From the NCBI GenBank assembly GCA_942493245.1, contig OW818685.1, positions 4,526,001-4,590,000 of the forward strand: 64,000 nt of DNA, read 5' to 3'. A model generated the notes under the pieces. It had not been told where the DNA came from. It worked only from the letters and a program-made list of their open reading frames with translations, and ran no database searches. The position numbers and the translations under genes were made by a program. Below are positions 24,180-32,141 of this stretch, one piece after another. Positions within the stretch are counted from its first letter, which is position 1. Each line of letters begins with the position of its first letter. Origin of the DNA: DAOPYU01 sp942493245 (lineage in GTDB: Bacteria; Sumerlaeota; Sumerlaeia; UBA8349).

Positions 24180-25607
24180 TCACGTTTTTCCGTTCAGCCC
24201 CAACAACCGCAGCGCTTCTTCCAGGGTCGAGGCGGGTAACAGGGAAAGCGTCTGGTGTTTGGTGGGTTTTTCGCGGCGGGGGGCGCCGTAGATGCAGTGT
24301 TTGAACCCGAGGCGCTGGGCTTCGTGGAAGCGTTTCTGCAATTGGCCGACCGACCGGATCTCGCCCGCCAGGCCCACCTCGCCGAACACCACGGTCCCCA
24401 TCTCGATCGGCTGGTTGAGCGCGCTGCCCGCCACCGCCGCCGCCACGGCCAGGTCCAGCGCCGGTTCCTCGATGCGCAGCCCCCCGGCGATGTTGACGAA
24501 CACGTCGTGGTTCGACAGGGGCAGTCCCACCCGCTTCTCGAGGACGGCGAGGATCAGCGCGAGGCGCTTGGCGTCCATGCCGTGCGCCGCGCGGCGCGGC
24601 GTGCCGAACCCGGCGTTGGGGCTGACGAGTGCCTGCACCTCGACCAGGAGGGGACGCGACCCCTCGAGCGCGGCCAGCACGACCGAGCCGGGCGTGTCCG
24701 CCGGGCGCTCGCTCAGGAACATCTCCGACGGGTTGTCCACGGGCGTCAGGCCCGACTCCTGCATTTCGAAAATCCCGATCTCGTTCGTCGAGCCGAAGCG
24801 GTTCTTGACCGACCGCAGAATCCGGAACGAGAAGTGCCGCTCCCCCTCGAAGTAGAGGACCGTGTCCACCATGTGCTCGAGGAGGCGAGGCCCGGCCACG
24901 ATCCCCTCTTTCGTCACGTGGCCGATGAAGAAGAGTGCAAACCCGTTCTCCTTGGCCTGGCGCACCAGCCGCGCCGCGCTTTCGCGGATCTGCGCCACAC
25001 TGCCCGGCGCCGAGGCCACCTGCGACGAGTAGAGCGTCTGGATCGAATCAATCACCGCCACGCCGGGCTGGACCTTATCGAGTGTGGACGAGATGGTGTC
25101 CACGTCCGTTTCGCACTGGACCAGCAACGCCGGGTGGAACGCGTTGAGCCGTTCGGCGCGCATCCGGGTCTGGCGGGCGGACTCTTCGCCCGTGATGTAG
25201 AGCACCGGTCGTCCGGCCCAGTCGGCCACCCCGGGCGCGCCCTCGCCGAACGCGGCGGCCAGGCTTTTGGCCACCTGGAGCATCAGGGTGGACTTGCCCA
25301 CCCCCGGCTCGCCCCCGAGGAGCGTCACCGACCCCTCGACCAGTCCCCCGCCCAGAATGCGATCGAACTCGTGGATGCCCGTGGCCATGCGCCGTCCGTC
25401 GTCCGGCGGGATCTCGGTGATGGGTTGCGGGGGACGCGAGCTGAGCAGGCCCGCCCCCGCCGCGCCGCCCCGGGAACCGGGAGGCGCTGGGCGCAGGGTT
25501 TCCTCCACAAGCGTGTTCCACGCCCCACAGGACGGGCAACGCCCCGCCCACTTGGACGTGTCGTTGCCGCAGTCGGTACACAGGTAAACGGTTTTTGCCT
25601 TGGCCAC
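24180..25607 (-). CDS. radA: DNA repair protein RadA/Sms
   Basis: A 475-residue RadA, the hexameric branch-migration helicase of recombination. The order is complete: a C4 zinc finger (CTDCGNDTSKWAGRCPSCG, Cys 10, 13, 24, 27), Walker A GEPGVGKS (99-106), the RadA-specific KNRFGSTNE motif, and a C-terminal Lon-like domain (from HDVFVNIAGGLRIEEPALDL). It starts at GTG 25607 with AAGGGG before it. The IS1380-like element ends 13 bases beyond the stop and may have removed or replaced its native terminator. A 136-bp MITE-like element lies 57 bases upstream of the start and could affect its promoter. Confidence 0.97.
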   Translation of the reverse strand: MAKAKTVYLCTDCGNDTSKWAGRCPSCGAWNTLVEETLRPAPPGSRGGAAGAGLLSSRPPQPITEIPPDDGRRMATGIHEFDRILGGGLVEGSVTLLGGEPGVGKSTLMLQVAKSLAAAFGEGAPGVADWAGRPVLYITGEESARQTRMRAERLNAFHPALLVQCETDVDTISSTLDKVQPGVAVIDSIQTLYSSQVASAPGSVAQIRESAARLVRQAKENGFALFFIGHVTKEGIVAGPRLLEHMVDTVLYFEGERHFSFRILRSVKNRFGSTNEIGIFEMQESGLTPVDNPSEMFLSERPADTPGSVVLAALEGSRPLLVEVQALVSPNAGFGTPRRAAHGMDAKRLALILAVLEKRVGLPLSNHDVFVNIAGGLRIEEPALDLAVAAAVAGSALNQPIEMGTVVFGEVGLAGEIRSVGQLQKRFHEAQRLGFKHCIYGAPRREKPTKHQTLSLLPASTLEEALRLLGLNGKT

Positions 25608-25663
25608 GAGAATTCCCCTTCCTGGCCGACATCACCTTAGGGATGGAAAATGAGGTGAAGAAA

Positions 25664-25799
25664 GAGGTGGCATGGGCGTCCCGCCCATGAAGAGGCTCCG
25701 GAACCTGTTCCGCGAGTCTCCTCAGAACCACGCCGGCGGGGACGCCGGCGGTACGAACCGCCTCACGGGCGGGACGCCCGTGCCACCTCAGATCCGATT
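25664..25799 (-). mobile_element. MITE-like 136-bp element, full copy upstream of radA
   Basis: Bounded by GAGGTGGCATGGGCG and CGCCCGTGCCACCTC, a 15-bp terminal inverted repeat with one mismatch. Inside are two further inverted units, CGGAACCTGTTCCG and CGCCGGCGGGGACGCCGGCG. Read on the minus strand it follows base order of the copy inserted in the cyclase gene (19630-19764). It has no gene of its own and must be mobilised in trans, if at all. Confidence 0.75.
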
Positions 25800-25840
25800 A
25801 TCGAAAAGAGTCCTGGCGCAGCGAGACCGCAAACAATTTT

Positions 25841-25999
25841 AACGCAAAGTCGCAAAGGTGCAGAGACACAAAGATTCTTAGATTTTCAGTTTTGTCGTCC
25901 ACACATTCCGCCCCTGTTTTCGGCCCGGGTTTTGAGATCGCGCCATCCTCCTCATCCGGAACCCTCTGCGTCCTTGCGTCTCGGCGTCTTTGCGTTATG
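25841..25999. repeat. Inverted AACGCAAAG-type repeat
   Basis: AACGCAAAGTCGCAAAGGTG at 25841 is matched in inverse by CTCTGCGTCCTTGCGTCTCG and GCGTCTTTGCGTT up to about 25998. Related partial copies lie near 29917-29950 and 35150-35185. This fills most of the 480-base gap between radA and the TPR gene, which otherwise has no gene. Confidence 0.6.
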
Positions 26000-26087
26000 G
26001 GGTTTTACAGGTTCCATTCTTTCCGTTCATGAAATCATCGCGGTTTGCGCAGATTCTGCAAGAGATGGAGTACAGAGAAATCTCAAA

Positions 26088-27260
26088 CTACTGGCCCGCA
26101 GGCGCAGGAGTGGCCGCCGGGGCCGGAGTCGGAGCAGCCGCCGGAGTGGGAACCGCCACGGGCGCGGTTGGGGTCACTGCTGGCGCGGCGGGGGCAACCG
26201 GCGCAGGAACCGAGACCGGGGCCACCGCTTTGGGGGCCGCAGGTTTGGGCGCAGCCGGGACGGGCGCTTTCTGCGGCGGGGGCGCCGTCTGCGGCAGGGC
26301 TTCGGCGGGGATGGGACCGCCCAGCGCGGGCGGAATGTTGACCGCCTTGGGCGGAGCCGGAATTTTAGCCTTCGAGGGGACCGCCTTGGCCGGGACGGAG
26401 ACTTTCGGCTGAACCTCAACCTTTTCCGGCACCCCCTGCAAAGCCTCGGCGGGCACGAGCGCCGCGGTGTTTTCAAAACGCTTGCGGAACGCCTCGCAGG
26501 CGTCCGCGTACTGCGGCAGGCCGGTCAACCGGTCAAAATAGGGGGTGGCCTGCGAGATGGCTCCCTGTTTTTCGTAATACTGGCCCAACAGGTAATTGGC
26601 CAGCGGGTGGGCGGGATTGGCGGCCACCGCCTGGTTCAGGTTGCTGAGCGCGCGCGAGGTGTCGCCCGTGTCCATCAAGGCCCAGCCCGTGTAGGTAAAC
26701 CGGTCGGGCTTGAGCCGCGGGGTGTCCGAGTATTTGGCCCGGTGCTCGGACTTTTCGGCCAGCGCCAGCGCCTCGAGCGCCTCGGGGTATTGTTTCATTT
26801 CGAGACGCGCCCGGGCCGACTTCAGGCACGCTTCGGCCATGTCGGGGCACAGGTTCTTGTCGAAGTCTCTCAGGTAGGGCGCGTACAGGGCCGCCGCCTG
26901 TTCCCACCGCCCGGCGTCGTAGGCAAAATCGCCCCGGACCTTGTTGATCGTGTCGCTCTGCAGCACGAGCAGCGCCACCAGCAAGATGCCGAAGAGCGTT
27001 CCGCCCCCAAGCAGGAGACGCGGAACGGTCAGCCACTCGATGGCCGACTGGCACACCTGGTAGGTGTGGTCGAGCGCGACCTGCAGGTTCACCGCCGGAG
27101 GGGCTTCCGTCCGGGGAGCCGAAGCGGCGGGTGCGGCGGGCGCGCGCCGGACATTGGCGGACGCGGCCAGTTCCATGTCGCGGTACGACGGGGAAGCCGG
27201 GCGACCCGATTCGTCTTCGGAAGATCTGGGGGGTCTGTTGAGGGGTTTTTTCTTGGCCAT
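26088..27260 (-). CDS. Membrane-anchored TPR protein with Pro/Ala-rich C-terminal tail
   Basis: A 390-residue protein. After a basic, disordered cytoplasmic start there is one membrane segment at about residues 83-105 (LLLGGGTLFGILLVALLVL). A periplasmic TPR-like region follows (about 110-250; GDFAYDAGRWEQAAALYAPY, then DTGDTSRALSNLNQAVAANP). The last ~130 residues are Pro/Ala/Val/Lys-rich with repeated APxP units, like a cell-wall-spanning or disordered spacer. The start at ATG 27260 is chosen for the basic MAKKKPLNRP opening; no strong ribosome site is visible. The next gene on the plus strand diverges from it. Function is unknown beyond a probable protein-interaction scaffold. Confidence 0.7.
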   Translation of the reverse strand: MAKKKPLNRPPRSSEDESGRPASPSYRDMELAASANVRRAPAAPAASAPRTEAPPAVNLQVALDHTYQVCQSAIEWLTVPRLLLGGGTLFGILLVALLVLQSDTINKVRGDFAYDAGRWEQAAALYAPYLRDFDKNLCPDMAEACLKSARARLEMKQYPEALEALALAEKSEHRAKYSDTPRLKPDRFTYTGWALMDTGDTSRALSNLNQAVAANPAHPLANYLLGQYYEKQGAISQATPYFDRLTGLPQYADACEAFRKRFENTAALVPAEALQGVPEKVEVQPKVSVPAKAVPSKAKIPAPPKAVNIPPALGGPIPAEALPQTAPPPQKAPVPAAPKPAAPKAVAPVSVPAPVAPAAPAVTPTAPVAVPTPAAAPTPAPAATPAPAGQ

Positions 27261-27411
27261 AGTACCGGCCAGTTTCCAGATCGGCCCGTGTGGTGTCAAC
27301 CTTTTTCTCGGACGCCACCCGGTTTTCTGTTGCACGAAGCGGGGAAAAAACACTATACCGGACAGGTGTCCTGAGCGGGAATGAATCTTTTCTATACTTC
27401 CGAGGTGAAAA

Positions 27412-27987
27412 GTGCGCGAAGATCTCCGGAAACCGGTCTATGGGCGGCTCTATTATGGGACAAAGGCGGTTTGTATCTCTCTCGGGGGGGTGGCTGGCCT
27501 TCTCAGTCTTTTTGTTGTCCTGATAATGGGGTGGGGAATTCTGTCCAGCCTGTTTCAGGAACAAAGCGGAGGGAGGGAAGGAATCGGGCTCTTCGCGGGC
27601 CTGTTGTTTTCCCAGATTGCGTTTCTGATCCTGATCGTCTGTCTTTCCTTTCCCCTTCTGCGGCGTTTCAAGGAAGTCAGCCCGGCCCAGTCGTACAAGA
27701 TGGCGATCATTCTGGGAGTCGCGGTCTGGTGTTTTCTCAATCCGGTCTTGGGGGCTTTGGGCAAAAATCCGTCGTATCTGGCCTTGAAAGGGGCTTCTCC
27801 TTTTGAACCGTTACTCGAGATTTTCCCCCTCGTTTCCCCTCTGATTCTGGGCTGGTTGACCTACCGTGTGGCTTACCCGGCCCTCTCCATCGTCGGTATG
27901 CGCCTGCAGGCCTGCGATCCGAAGCCGGGTGATCCCTCGGGGGCCGGTGATGCCTTCCAGAAGGAAGGGGTGATGCACGATGCGTGA
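27412..27987 (+). CDS. Membrane protein, tandem paralogue 1 of 3
   Basis: A 191-residue protein with four hydrophobic segments (about residues 19-45, 64-85, 97-115 and 137-155) and a soluble Pro/Gly-rich tail. It starts at GTG with GAGGTG just before. The opening REDLRKPVYGRLYYGTKAVC recurs nearly word for word in the two following genes, as do LSFPLLRRFKEV and LSIVGMRLQACDP. No known family comes to mind. It overlaps the second paralogue by eight bases. Confidence 0.7.
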   Translation: MREDLRKPVYGRLYYGTKAVCISLGGVAGLLSLFVVLIMGWGILSSLFQEQSGGREGIGLFAGLLFSQIAFLILIVCLSFPLLRRFKEVSPAQSYKMAIILGVAVWCFLNPVLGALGKNPSYLALKGASPFEPLLEIFPLVSPLILGWLTYRVAYPALSIVGMRLQACDPKPGDPSGAGDAFQKEGVMHDA

Positions 27988-28519
27988 GGATCTCCGGAAA
28001 CCGGTTTACGGCGGAATTTATTATGGGTCCAAAGTCGCTTGTATTCTGTTTTGCGGTTTCCTCTGGTTTCTCAGTTATTTTATTGTGGTTCTTACCTGGT
28101 CCGCCTGGAAGGATTCTTCGACAGGGGATTTCTTCTTGTTTTTCTTGTCAACATTTCTCCTCTGGCTTGTCATTCTCCTGATTTTCAGTTTGCTATCTTT
28201 TCCTCTTCTCTGGCACTTCAAAAGAGTCGATCCAGATCAGACGAAGAAGATCGCCTGTGTCGTGGGGTTTCTGGTCTGGCATTATGTGAACAAAGCGTCC
28301 TTTTCCCTGACTGAAGGTTGGCCCGCGAAAGAGTTGTCGGATTCAGGATTTCTCCCGTTGTCTCTTTTATTGATCCCAATCATCGTCGGGTGGGGAACCT
28401 GCCGCGTGGTGGATCATGTTCTCTCTCTTGTCGGCCAACGCCTTCAGGCCTGCGACCCGAGGCAGGAAAACCCCACCGGTCCCAGCGAAGCGCCGCAGGG
28501 GGAAGAGGGGACGGTGTAA
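27980..28519 (+). CDS. Membrane protein, tandem paralogue 2 of 3
   Basis: A 179-residue paralogue of the preceding gene, sharing MREDLRKPVYGGIYYGSKVA, LSFPLLWHFKRVDPDQ, IIVGWGTCRVVDHVLSLVGQ and QACDP. It has the same four hydrophobic segments and an acidic, Pro-rich tail. Only one base separates its stop from the next paralogue. The three genes form one transcription unit that arose by tandem duplication. Confidence 0.7.
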   Translation: MREDLRKPVYGGIYYGSKVACILFCGFLWFLSYFIVVLTWSAWKDSSTGDFFLFFLSTFLLWLVILLIFSLLSFPLLWHFKRVDPDQTKKIACVVGFLVWHYVNKASFSLTEGWPAKELSDSGFLPLSLLLIPIIVGWGTCRVVDHVLSLVGQRLQACDPRQENPTGPSEAPQGEEGTV

Positions 28520-28520
28520 G

Positions 28521-29075
28521 ATGCGCGAATATATCCGGAAATCCACCTGTCACAAACTCTATTTCGGGACGAAAGTTGTCTGCATCCTGTTCGGGATCGA
28601 ACTCTACATAATCCTTCTCGTTTTTGTATTTATGGCGGTTCACGATTTGTTCTCACCGGTAAATAGTGACTTAATGTACAGAAATTTTGCTGCCGTGCCG
28701 AAGAATATCTCCGGGTGGGGAATTGTTGGATTTCTTACTTTCGGATGGATCTATGCTTTAGCTCTTATCATGAGAGATTTTATTCAACTTCTTCGAAATT
28801 TTAAAGAGATCAATTCCGGGAATACGAAACGGATTTCTTCTATTCTGGGAGTGTTGGTCTGGTGGTATTGTTTCAAAGTGTCCATCTTTATTTTGGATGA
28901 CGGTTGTATTTTCAGCCCCCCTTTCATAATCTCTATAATCATCGGATGGGAAACCTATCGTGTGACCCTTCATTTCCTTTCGATTGCCGTTTCCCGACTG
29001 CTGGGCGGCAACGAGAAACCGGAAGAGTCCAATGCTCCCGATGAAAAGCCCCATGAGGAAGGGGAGGCGGTGTAG
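28521..29075 (+). CDS. Membrane protein, tandem paralogue 3 of 3
   Basis: A 184-residue paralogue and the most diverged of the three (MREYIRKSTCHKLYFGTKVV; LLRNFKEINSGNTKR; IIIGWETYRVTLHFLSIAVS). It keeps four hydrophobic segments and a charged tail. It is the most AT-rich of the set. The frame is open further upstream within paralogue 2, but the shared MREx2RK start fixes ATG 28521. Confidence 0.7.
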   Translation: MREYIRKSTCHKLYFGTKVVCILFGIELYIILLVFVFMAVHDLFSPVNSDLMYRNFAAVPKNISGWGIVGFLTFGWIYALALIMRDFIQLLRNFKEINSGNTKRISSILGVLVWWYCFKVSIFILDDGCIFSPPFIISIIIGWETYRVTLHFLSIAVSRLLGGNEKPEESNAPDEKPHEEGEAV

Positions 29076-29143
29076 GATCACGCTTCTATTCTTCACGGCC
29101 ACCTCCCCCCAATAGAGTCTCTCTGTTTGAGAAAGATGAAACC

Positions 29144-29896
29144 ATGCACATTCAAATTCTCGATTCCATATCCGACATGGGCGTGGCAGCCGCGCGAACG
29201 GGTTCGGCGCGGCTCCGCGAGGCTCTGCGCCAGAACGGCGAGGCGGCGATGATCTTGGCCACCGGCGCGTCACAGTTCGACCTGCTCGACGCGCTCGTGC
29301 GCGAGGACGTGGACTGGCCGCGCGTGACAGTGTTCCACCTGGACGAATACCTCGGCATCCCGCGCACGCATCCGGCGTCGTTCCGGCGTTACCTGAAAGA
29401 GCGCTTCGTGGACCGGCTCCCCCGACCCGTCCGACAGTTCCACTTCATCGAGGCGGATAGCGCCCCCGAAGCCGAGTGCGCCCGGCTGGCGGCGCTGATC
29501 GCGCCGGTGACGGTGGACGTGGCGTTCATCGGCATCGGCGAGAACGGCCACCTGGCGTTCAACGATCCCCCCGCCGACTTCGAGACGGATCAACCGTATC
29601 GGGTGGCCCAACTCGACGAGGCGTGCCGTCGGCAGCAGCTGGGCGAGGGGTGGTTCCCCACGCTCGACGACGTGCCGCGTCAGGCCATCACGATGTCCAT
29701 CCGGCGCCTCATGGCGGCGCGCGCGATCGTCTGTACCGTCCCCGACGCGCGCAAGGCCGAGGCGGTGCGGGGCGCGGTCGAGGGACCGATCACGCCCGAC
29801 GTGCCCGCCTCGATCCTCCAGCGCCACGCCGATTGCCACCTGTTTCTGGACCCGCCCGCTGCGGCCCTATTGGCGCAGGGAAAGACCGGACTCTGA
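29144..29896 (+). CDS. nagB: Glucosamine-6-phosphate deaminase-like protein
   Basis: A 250-residue sugar-phosphate isomerase/deaminase. The NagB active-site blocks are present: LATGASQFDLLDAL (phosphate loop), VTVFHLDEYLGIP (Asp 67, Glu 68) and IGIGENGHLAFNDP (Glu 133, Asn 134, His 136, Asp 141). The enzyme converts glucosamine-6-phosphate to fructose-6-phosphate and ammonia. The loop reading ATGASQFD, rather than the usual ATGSTP, places it among the NagB-like proteins whose substrate may differ. It lies 68 bases after the membrane-protein triplet and before maf on the same strand. Confidence 0.85.
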   Translation: MHIQILDSISDMGVAAARTGSARLREALRQNGEAAMILATGASQFDLLDALVREDVDWPRVTVFHLDEYLGIPRTHPASFRRYLKERFVDRLPRPVRQFHFIEADSAPEAECARLAALIAPVTVDVAFIGIGENGHLAFNDPPADFETDQPYRVAQLDEACRRQQLGEGWFPTLDDVPRQAITMSIRRLMAARAIVCTVPDARKAEAVRGAVEGPITPDVPASILQRHADCHLFLDPPAAALLAQGKTGL

Positions 29897-29965
29897 CCCG
29901 GACCCCGGTTGGCCAAAATTCTCCGCGTCCCTGCGCCTCCGCGCGATTCTCTTTTCTTGTCCCCT

Positions 29966-30004
29966 TCGTGTTGGGGGCGGACACACAGGTCCGCCCCTAC
30001 GGTG
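29966..30004. repeat. GGGGCGGAC...GTCCGCCCC hairpin repeat
   Basis: GGGGGCGGACACACAGGTCC followed by GCCCCTAC makes a hairpin of the same style as the GGGGCGGGTTTC repeats at 8633-8707. It sits between nagB and maf, in a 292-base gap with no gene. Confidence 0.55.
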
Positions 30005-30188
30005 TGACAGACACCGATCGGGATATTGGCGCGCCCGGAGGCCGTCTTTTCGTCTCTTGCGCAAAACAGGAGTTTCCCGGTAAAGTATAAGAGTCCCGTT
30101 GTTCTCGTGCGTCCCCCAAAGGGCGAGGGCGCAGGAAGGGCGCATTCCCCCAAACGTTATCCGCCTGTGGATCGGAAAGGCGCGCGAT

Positions 30189-30851
30189 ATGAAACTGTCC
30201 CTCCCCCGTCTGGTTCTGGCCTCGGTCTCTCCGCGCCGACGCGAACTGCTCGGTCTGCTGGGCGTCGCGTTTGAAGTGGCGCCGAGCCGCGTGGACGAGT
30301 CGCTCCTTGTGGCGTCCGACTCGGTCGCGTTTGCCCGGCTGGCCGCGCGCGAGAAATGCCGCGAGGTGGCCGAGCGTGTCGAGCCGGATACGGTCGTGCT
30401 GGCGGCGGACACCGTGGTGCATTACCACGACGGCAACGGTCGCGACGTGACGCTGGGCAAACCCGCCGGCCCCGGTGAAGCGGTCCGGATGCTCCAGACC
30501 CTGAGCGGACGGGAACACGAGGTGACCACCGGCGTGGCCGTGCGGCTGGCCGGAGGGAGCATCGTGGTCGAATCGGCGACGACGGAAGTGCGTTTTCGCC
30601 CCCTGAGCGAGGAAGAAATCGAGGCGTACGTCGCCACGGGCGAACCGCTCGACAAGGCGGGCGCCTACGGCATCCAGGGCGGCGCGGGGCGGTTTGTCGA
30701 GGAGGTGCGGGGCGACCTGCAGAACGTGATCGGCCTGCCCCTGCGTCTGGTGGCGGATCTCCTGTCGGTGGATTTTCCCGATCTGGCCTTCCCCGGCGCC
30801 ACTCCCTTCTCGCAGACGGGTGGAACCTCTCTTCCCACACCGGACCGGTGA
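30189..30851 (+). CDS. maf: Maf-like nucleoside triphosphate pyrophosphatase
   Basis: A 220-residue Maf/YhdE-type house-cleaning pyrophosphatase. It has the P-loop-like LVLASVSPRRRELLGLLGV near residue 8, DTVVLAADTVVHY near 61-73, LGKPAGPGEAVRML, and the GAYGIQGGAGRFVEEVRGDL block near residue 158. These enzymes hydrolyse dTTP/UTP and modified nucleotides to monophosphates. I set the start at ATG 30189 with GGAAAGG upstream. The last ~25 residues after DLLSVDFPDL are additional and Ser/Thr/Pro-rich. Confidence 0.93.
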   Translation: MKLSLPRLVLASVSPRRRELLGLLGVAFEVAPSRVDESLLVASDSVAFARLAAREKCREVAERVEPDTVVLAADTVVHYHDGNGRDVTLGKPAGPGEAVRMLQTLSGREHEVTTGVAVRLAGGSIVVESATTEVRFRPLSEEEIEAYVATGEPLDKAGAYGIQGGAGRFVEEVRGDLQNVIGLPLRLVADLLSVDFPDLAFPGATPFSQTGGTSLPTPDR

Positions 30852-31040
30852 GGACGAGTGTTTTTCGTTTTTCCCTAATTGTCGCAATTCTCCCAGACCA
30901 ATTCTTAGTGGAGACATTCTCGCTCTTCGAGAAAAGAGGATTGCGCATCTCCCCGGTAATATGGCAGAAATATGTAGTGAGCCGAAATTAAAGTTTTCAA
31001 GCAGTTGCCGGTCATAGGTCAGTCCAGAGGAGGAACCTGT

Positions 31041-32132
31041 ATGAAAAGGGATCTTTGGGGTCGGCTGAAACACGACTTCGTTCCAGTGCTCCTGTTTTTC
31101 CTCGTGGTCCTGCAAGCCTTTGGCACGACAGCCCACGGTAAGGAATTCCGCGTCGGAGTGCTTTACTGGTCCATGAGCATTCCGGGGCAGGTCGCCATGC
31201 GCAAGGGTCTGGAAGCCGAAGCGGAGAAAATCAACAAGGAAGCGGTTGCGTCGGGTCAACCCGCGATCCGGCTGGAGGCGCAGGTGGCCGGGGACGGTGC
31301 GGACGGCATCGAGAAGCAGATCGAACAGATGCGCGCGATGATCGCCTCGCGCGTGGACCTGATCATCGTCCAGCCGACGGATAACGCCGCGCTGGCCGCC
31401 CCGCTGCGCGAGGCCAATACCGCCGGAATTCCGGTGGTGGCCTATGACCAGTATATCGCCGGGGGGAAACTGGCCGCCTATCGCACGTCGGACAACTTTA
31501 TGGCGGGCTATCTCGATGGGGAATACATCGCCAGCCGTTTTCCGGCCGATCGAGAAATCAAACTGATTCTGGTGGAATACCCCCATGTTTCTTCGACCGT
31601 CGAGCGGGTCAACGGGTTCCTGGACGCCCTGGCCGAGGCAAAGCGCCGCTACAGAATCTTGAAATCCTATCAGGCGGTCGAGCCGGAAAGCGGGCGGAAA
31701 GCGGCCGAAGCCATCCTGCGCGACTTTCCCACTACAGGCACTGTCGATGCCATCTTCACGGTCAACGATGGCGGGGGGCTGAATGTGGTACGGGGATTGG
31801 CCGAGGCGGGCCGCAAGGAGATCCTGGTGGCCACCATTGATGGCGATCCGGATTCCATCGAGAACATCAAAGCCGGGCGATTGACCGTGATCGACTCCGC
31901 GCAATTCTGCGGCCCCCTGGGCGCCGAGGCGATGCGGGCCGCCTACCAGTTGCTGACCGGGAGCAAACCGCCCCGCCACGCCCTTGTGCCGACCTTTCCG
32001 ATCACCACGGAGACTCTGAGTCTGTTCCCCGGCTGGATGGGGCCGGTTCCTGCAGAATTCAAGAAGCCCTGGGAAAGTAAAACGCCGATCTGGCGCGGAG
32101 AGTTGAAAGTTGTCAACCCTGAAGGAAAGTGA
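31041..32132 (+). CDS. Periplasmic sugar-type binding protein partner of a hybrid kinase
   Basis: A 363-residue protein with an N-terminal signal (basic start, LLFFLVVLQAFGTTAHG, cleavage near residue 33) and an RbsB/LuxP-type (Peripla_BP_4-like) fold: FRVGVLYWSMSIPGQVAMRK, DLIIVQPTDNAALAAPL, GIPVVAYDQYI, RVNGFLDAL and DAIFTVNDGGGLNV. No ABC transporter gene is near. Nine bases downstream on the same strand is a hybrid histidine kinase, so it probably acts as the ligand-sensing subunit, as LuxP does for LuxQ. The ribosome site AGAGGAGGA precedes ATG 31041. The ligand, perhaps a sugar or signal molecule, is unknown. Confidence 0.85.
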   Translation: MKRDLWGRLKHDFVPVLLFFLVVLQAFGTTAHGKEFRVGVLYWSMSIPGQVAMRKGLEAEAEKINKEAVASGQPAIRLEAQVAGDGADGIEKQIEQMRAMIASRVDLIIVQPTDNAALAAPLREANTAGIPVVAYDQYIAGGKLAAYRTSDNFMAGYLDGEYIASRFPADREIKLILVEYPHVSSTVERVNGFLDALAEAKRRYRILKSYQAVEPESGRKAAEAILRDFPTTGTVDAIFTVNDGGGLNVVRGLAEAGRKEILVATIDGDPDSIENIKAGRLTVIDSAQFCGPLGAEAMRAAYQLLTGSKPPRHALVPTFPITTETLSLFPGWMGPVPAEFKKPWESKTPIWRGELKVVNPEGK

Positions 32133-32141
32133 TTCTCACCC

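Noticed and set aside
29997..31979. A 660-codon minus-strand frame over maf and the binding-protein gene
   Set aside because: Shadow of two genes with clear family motifs.
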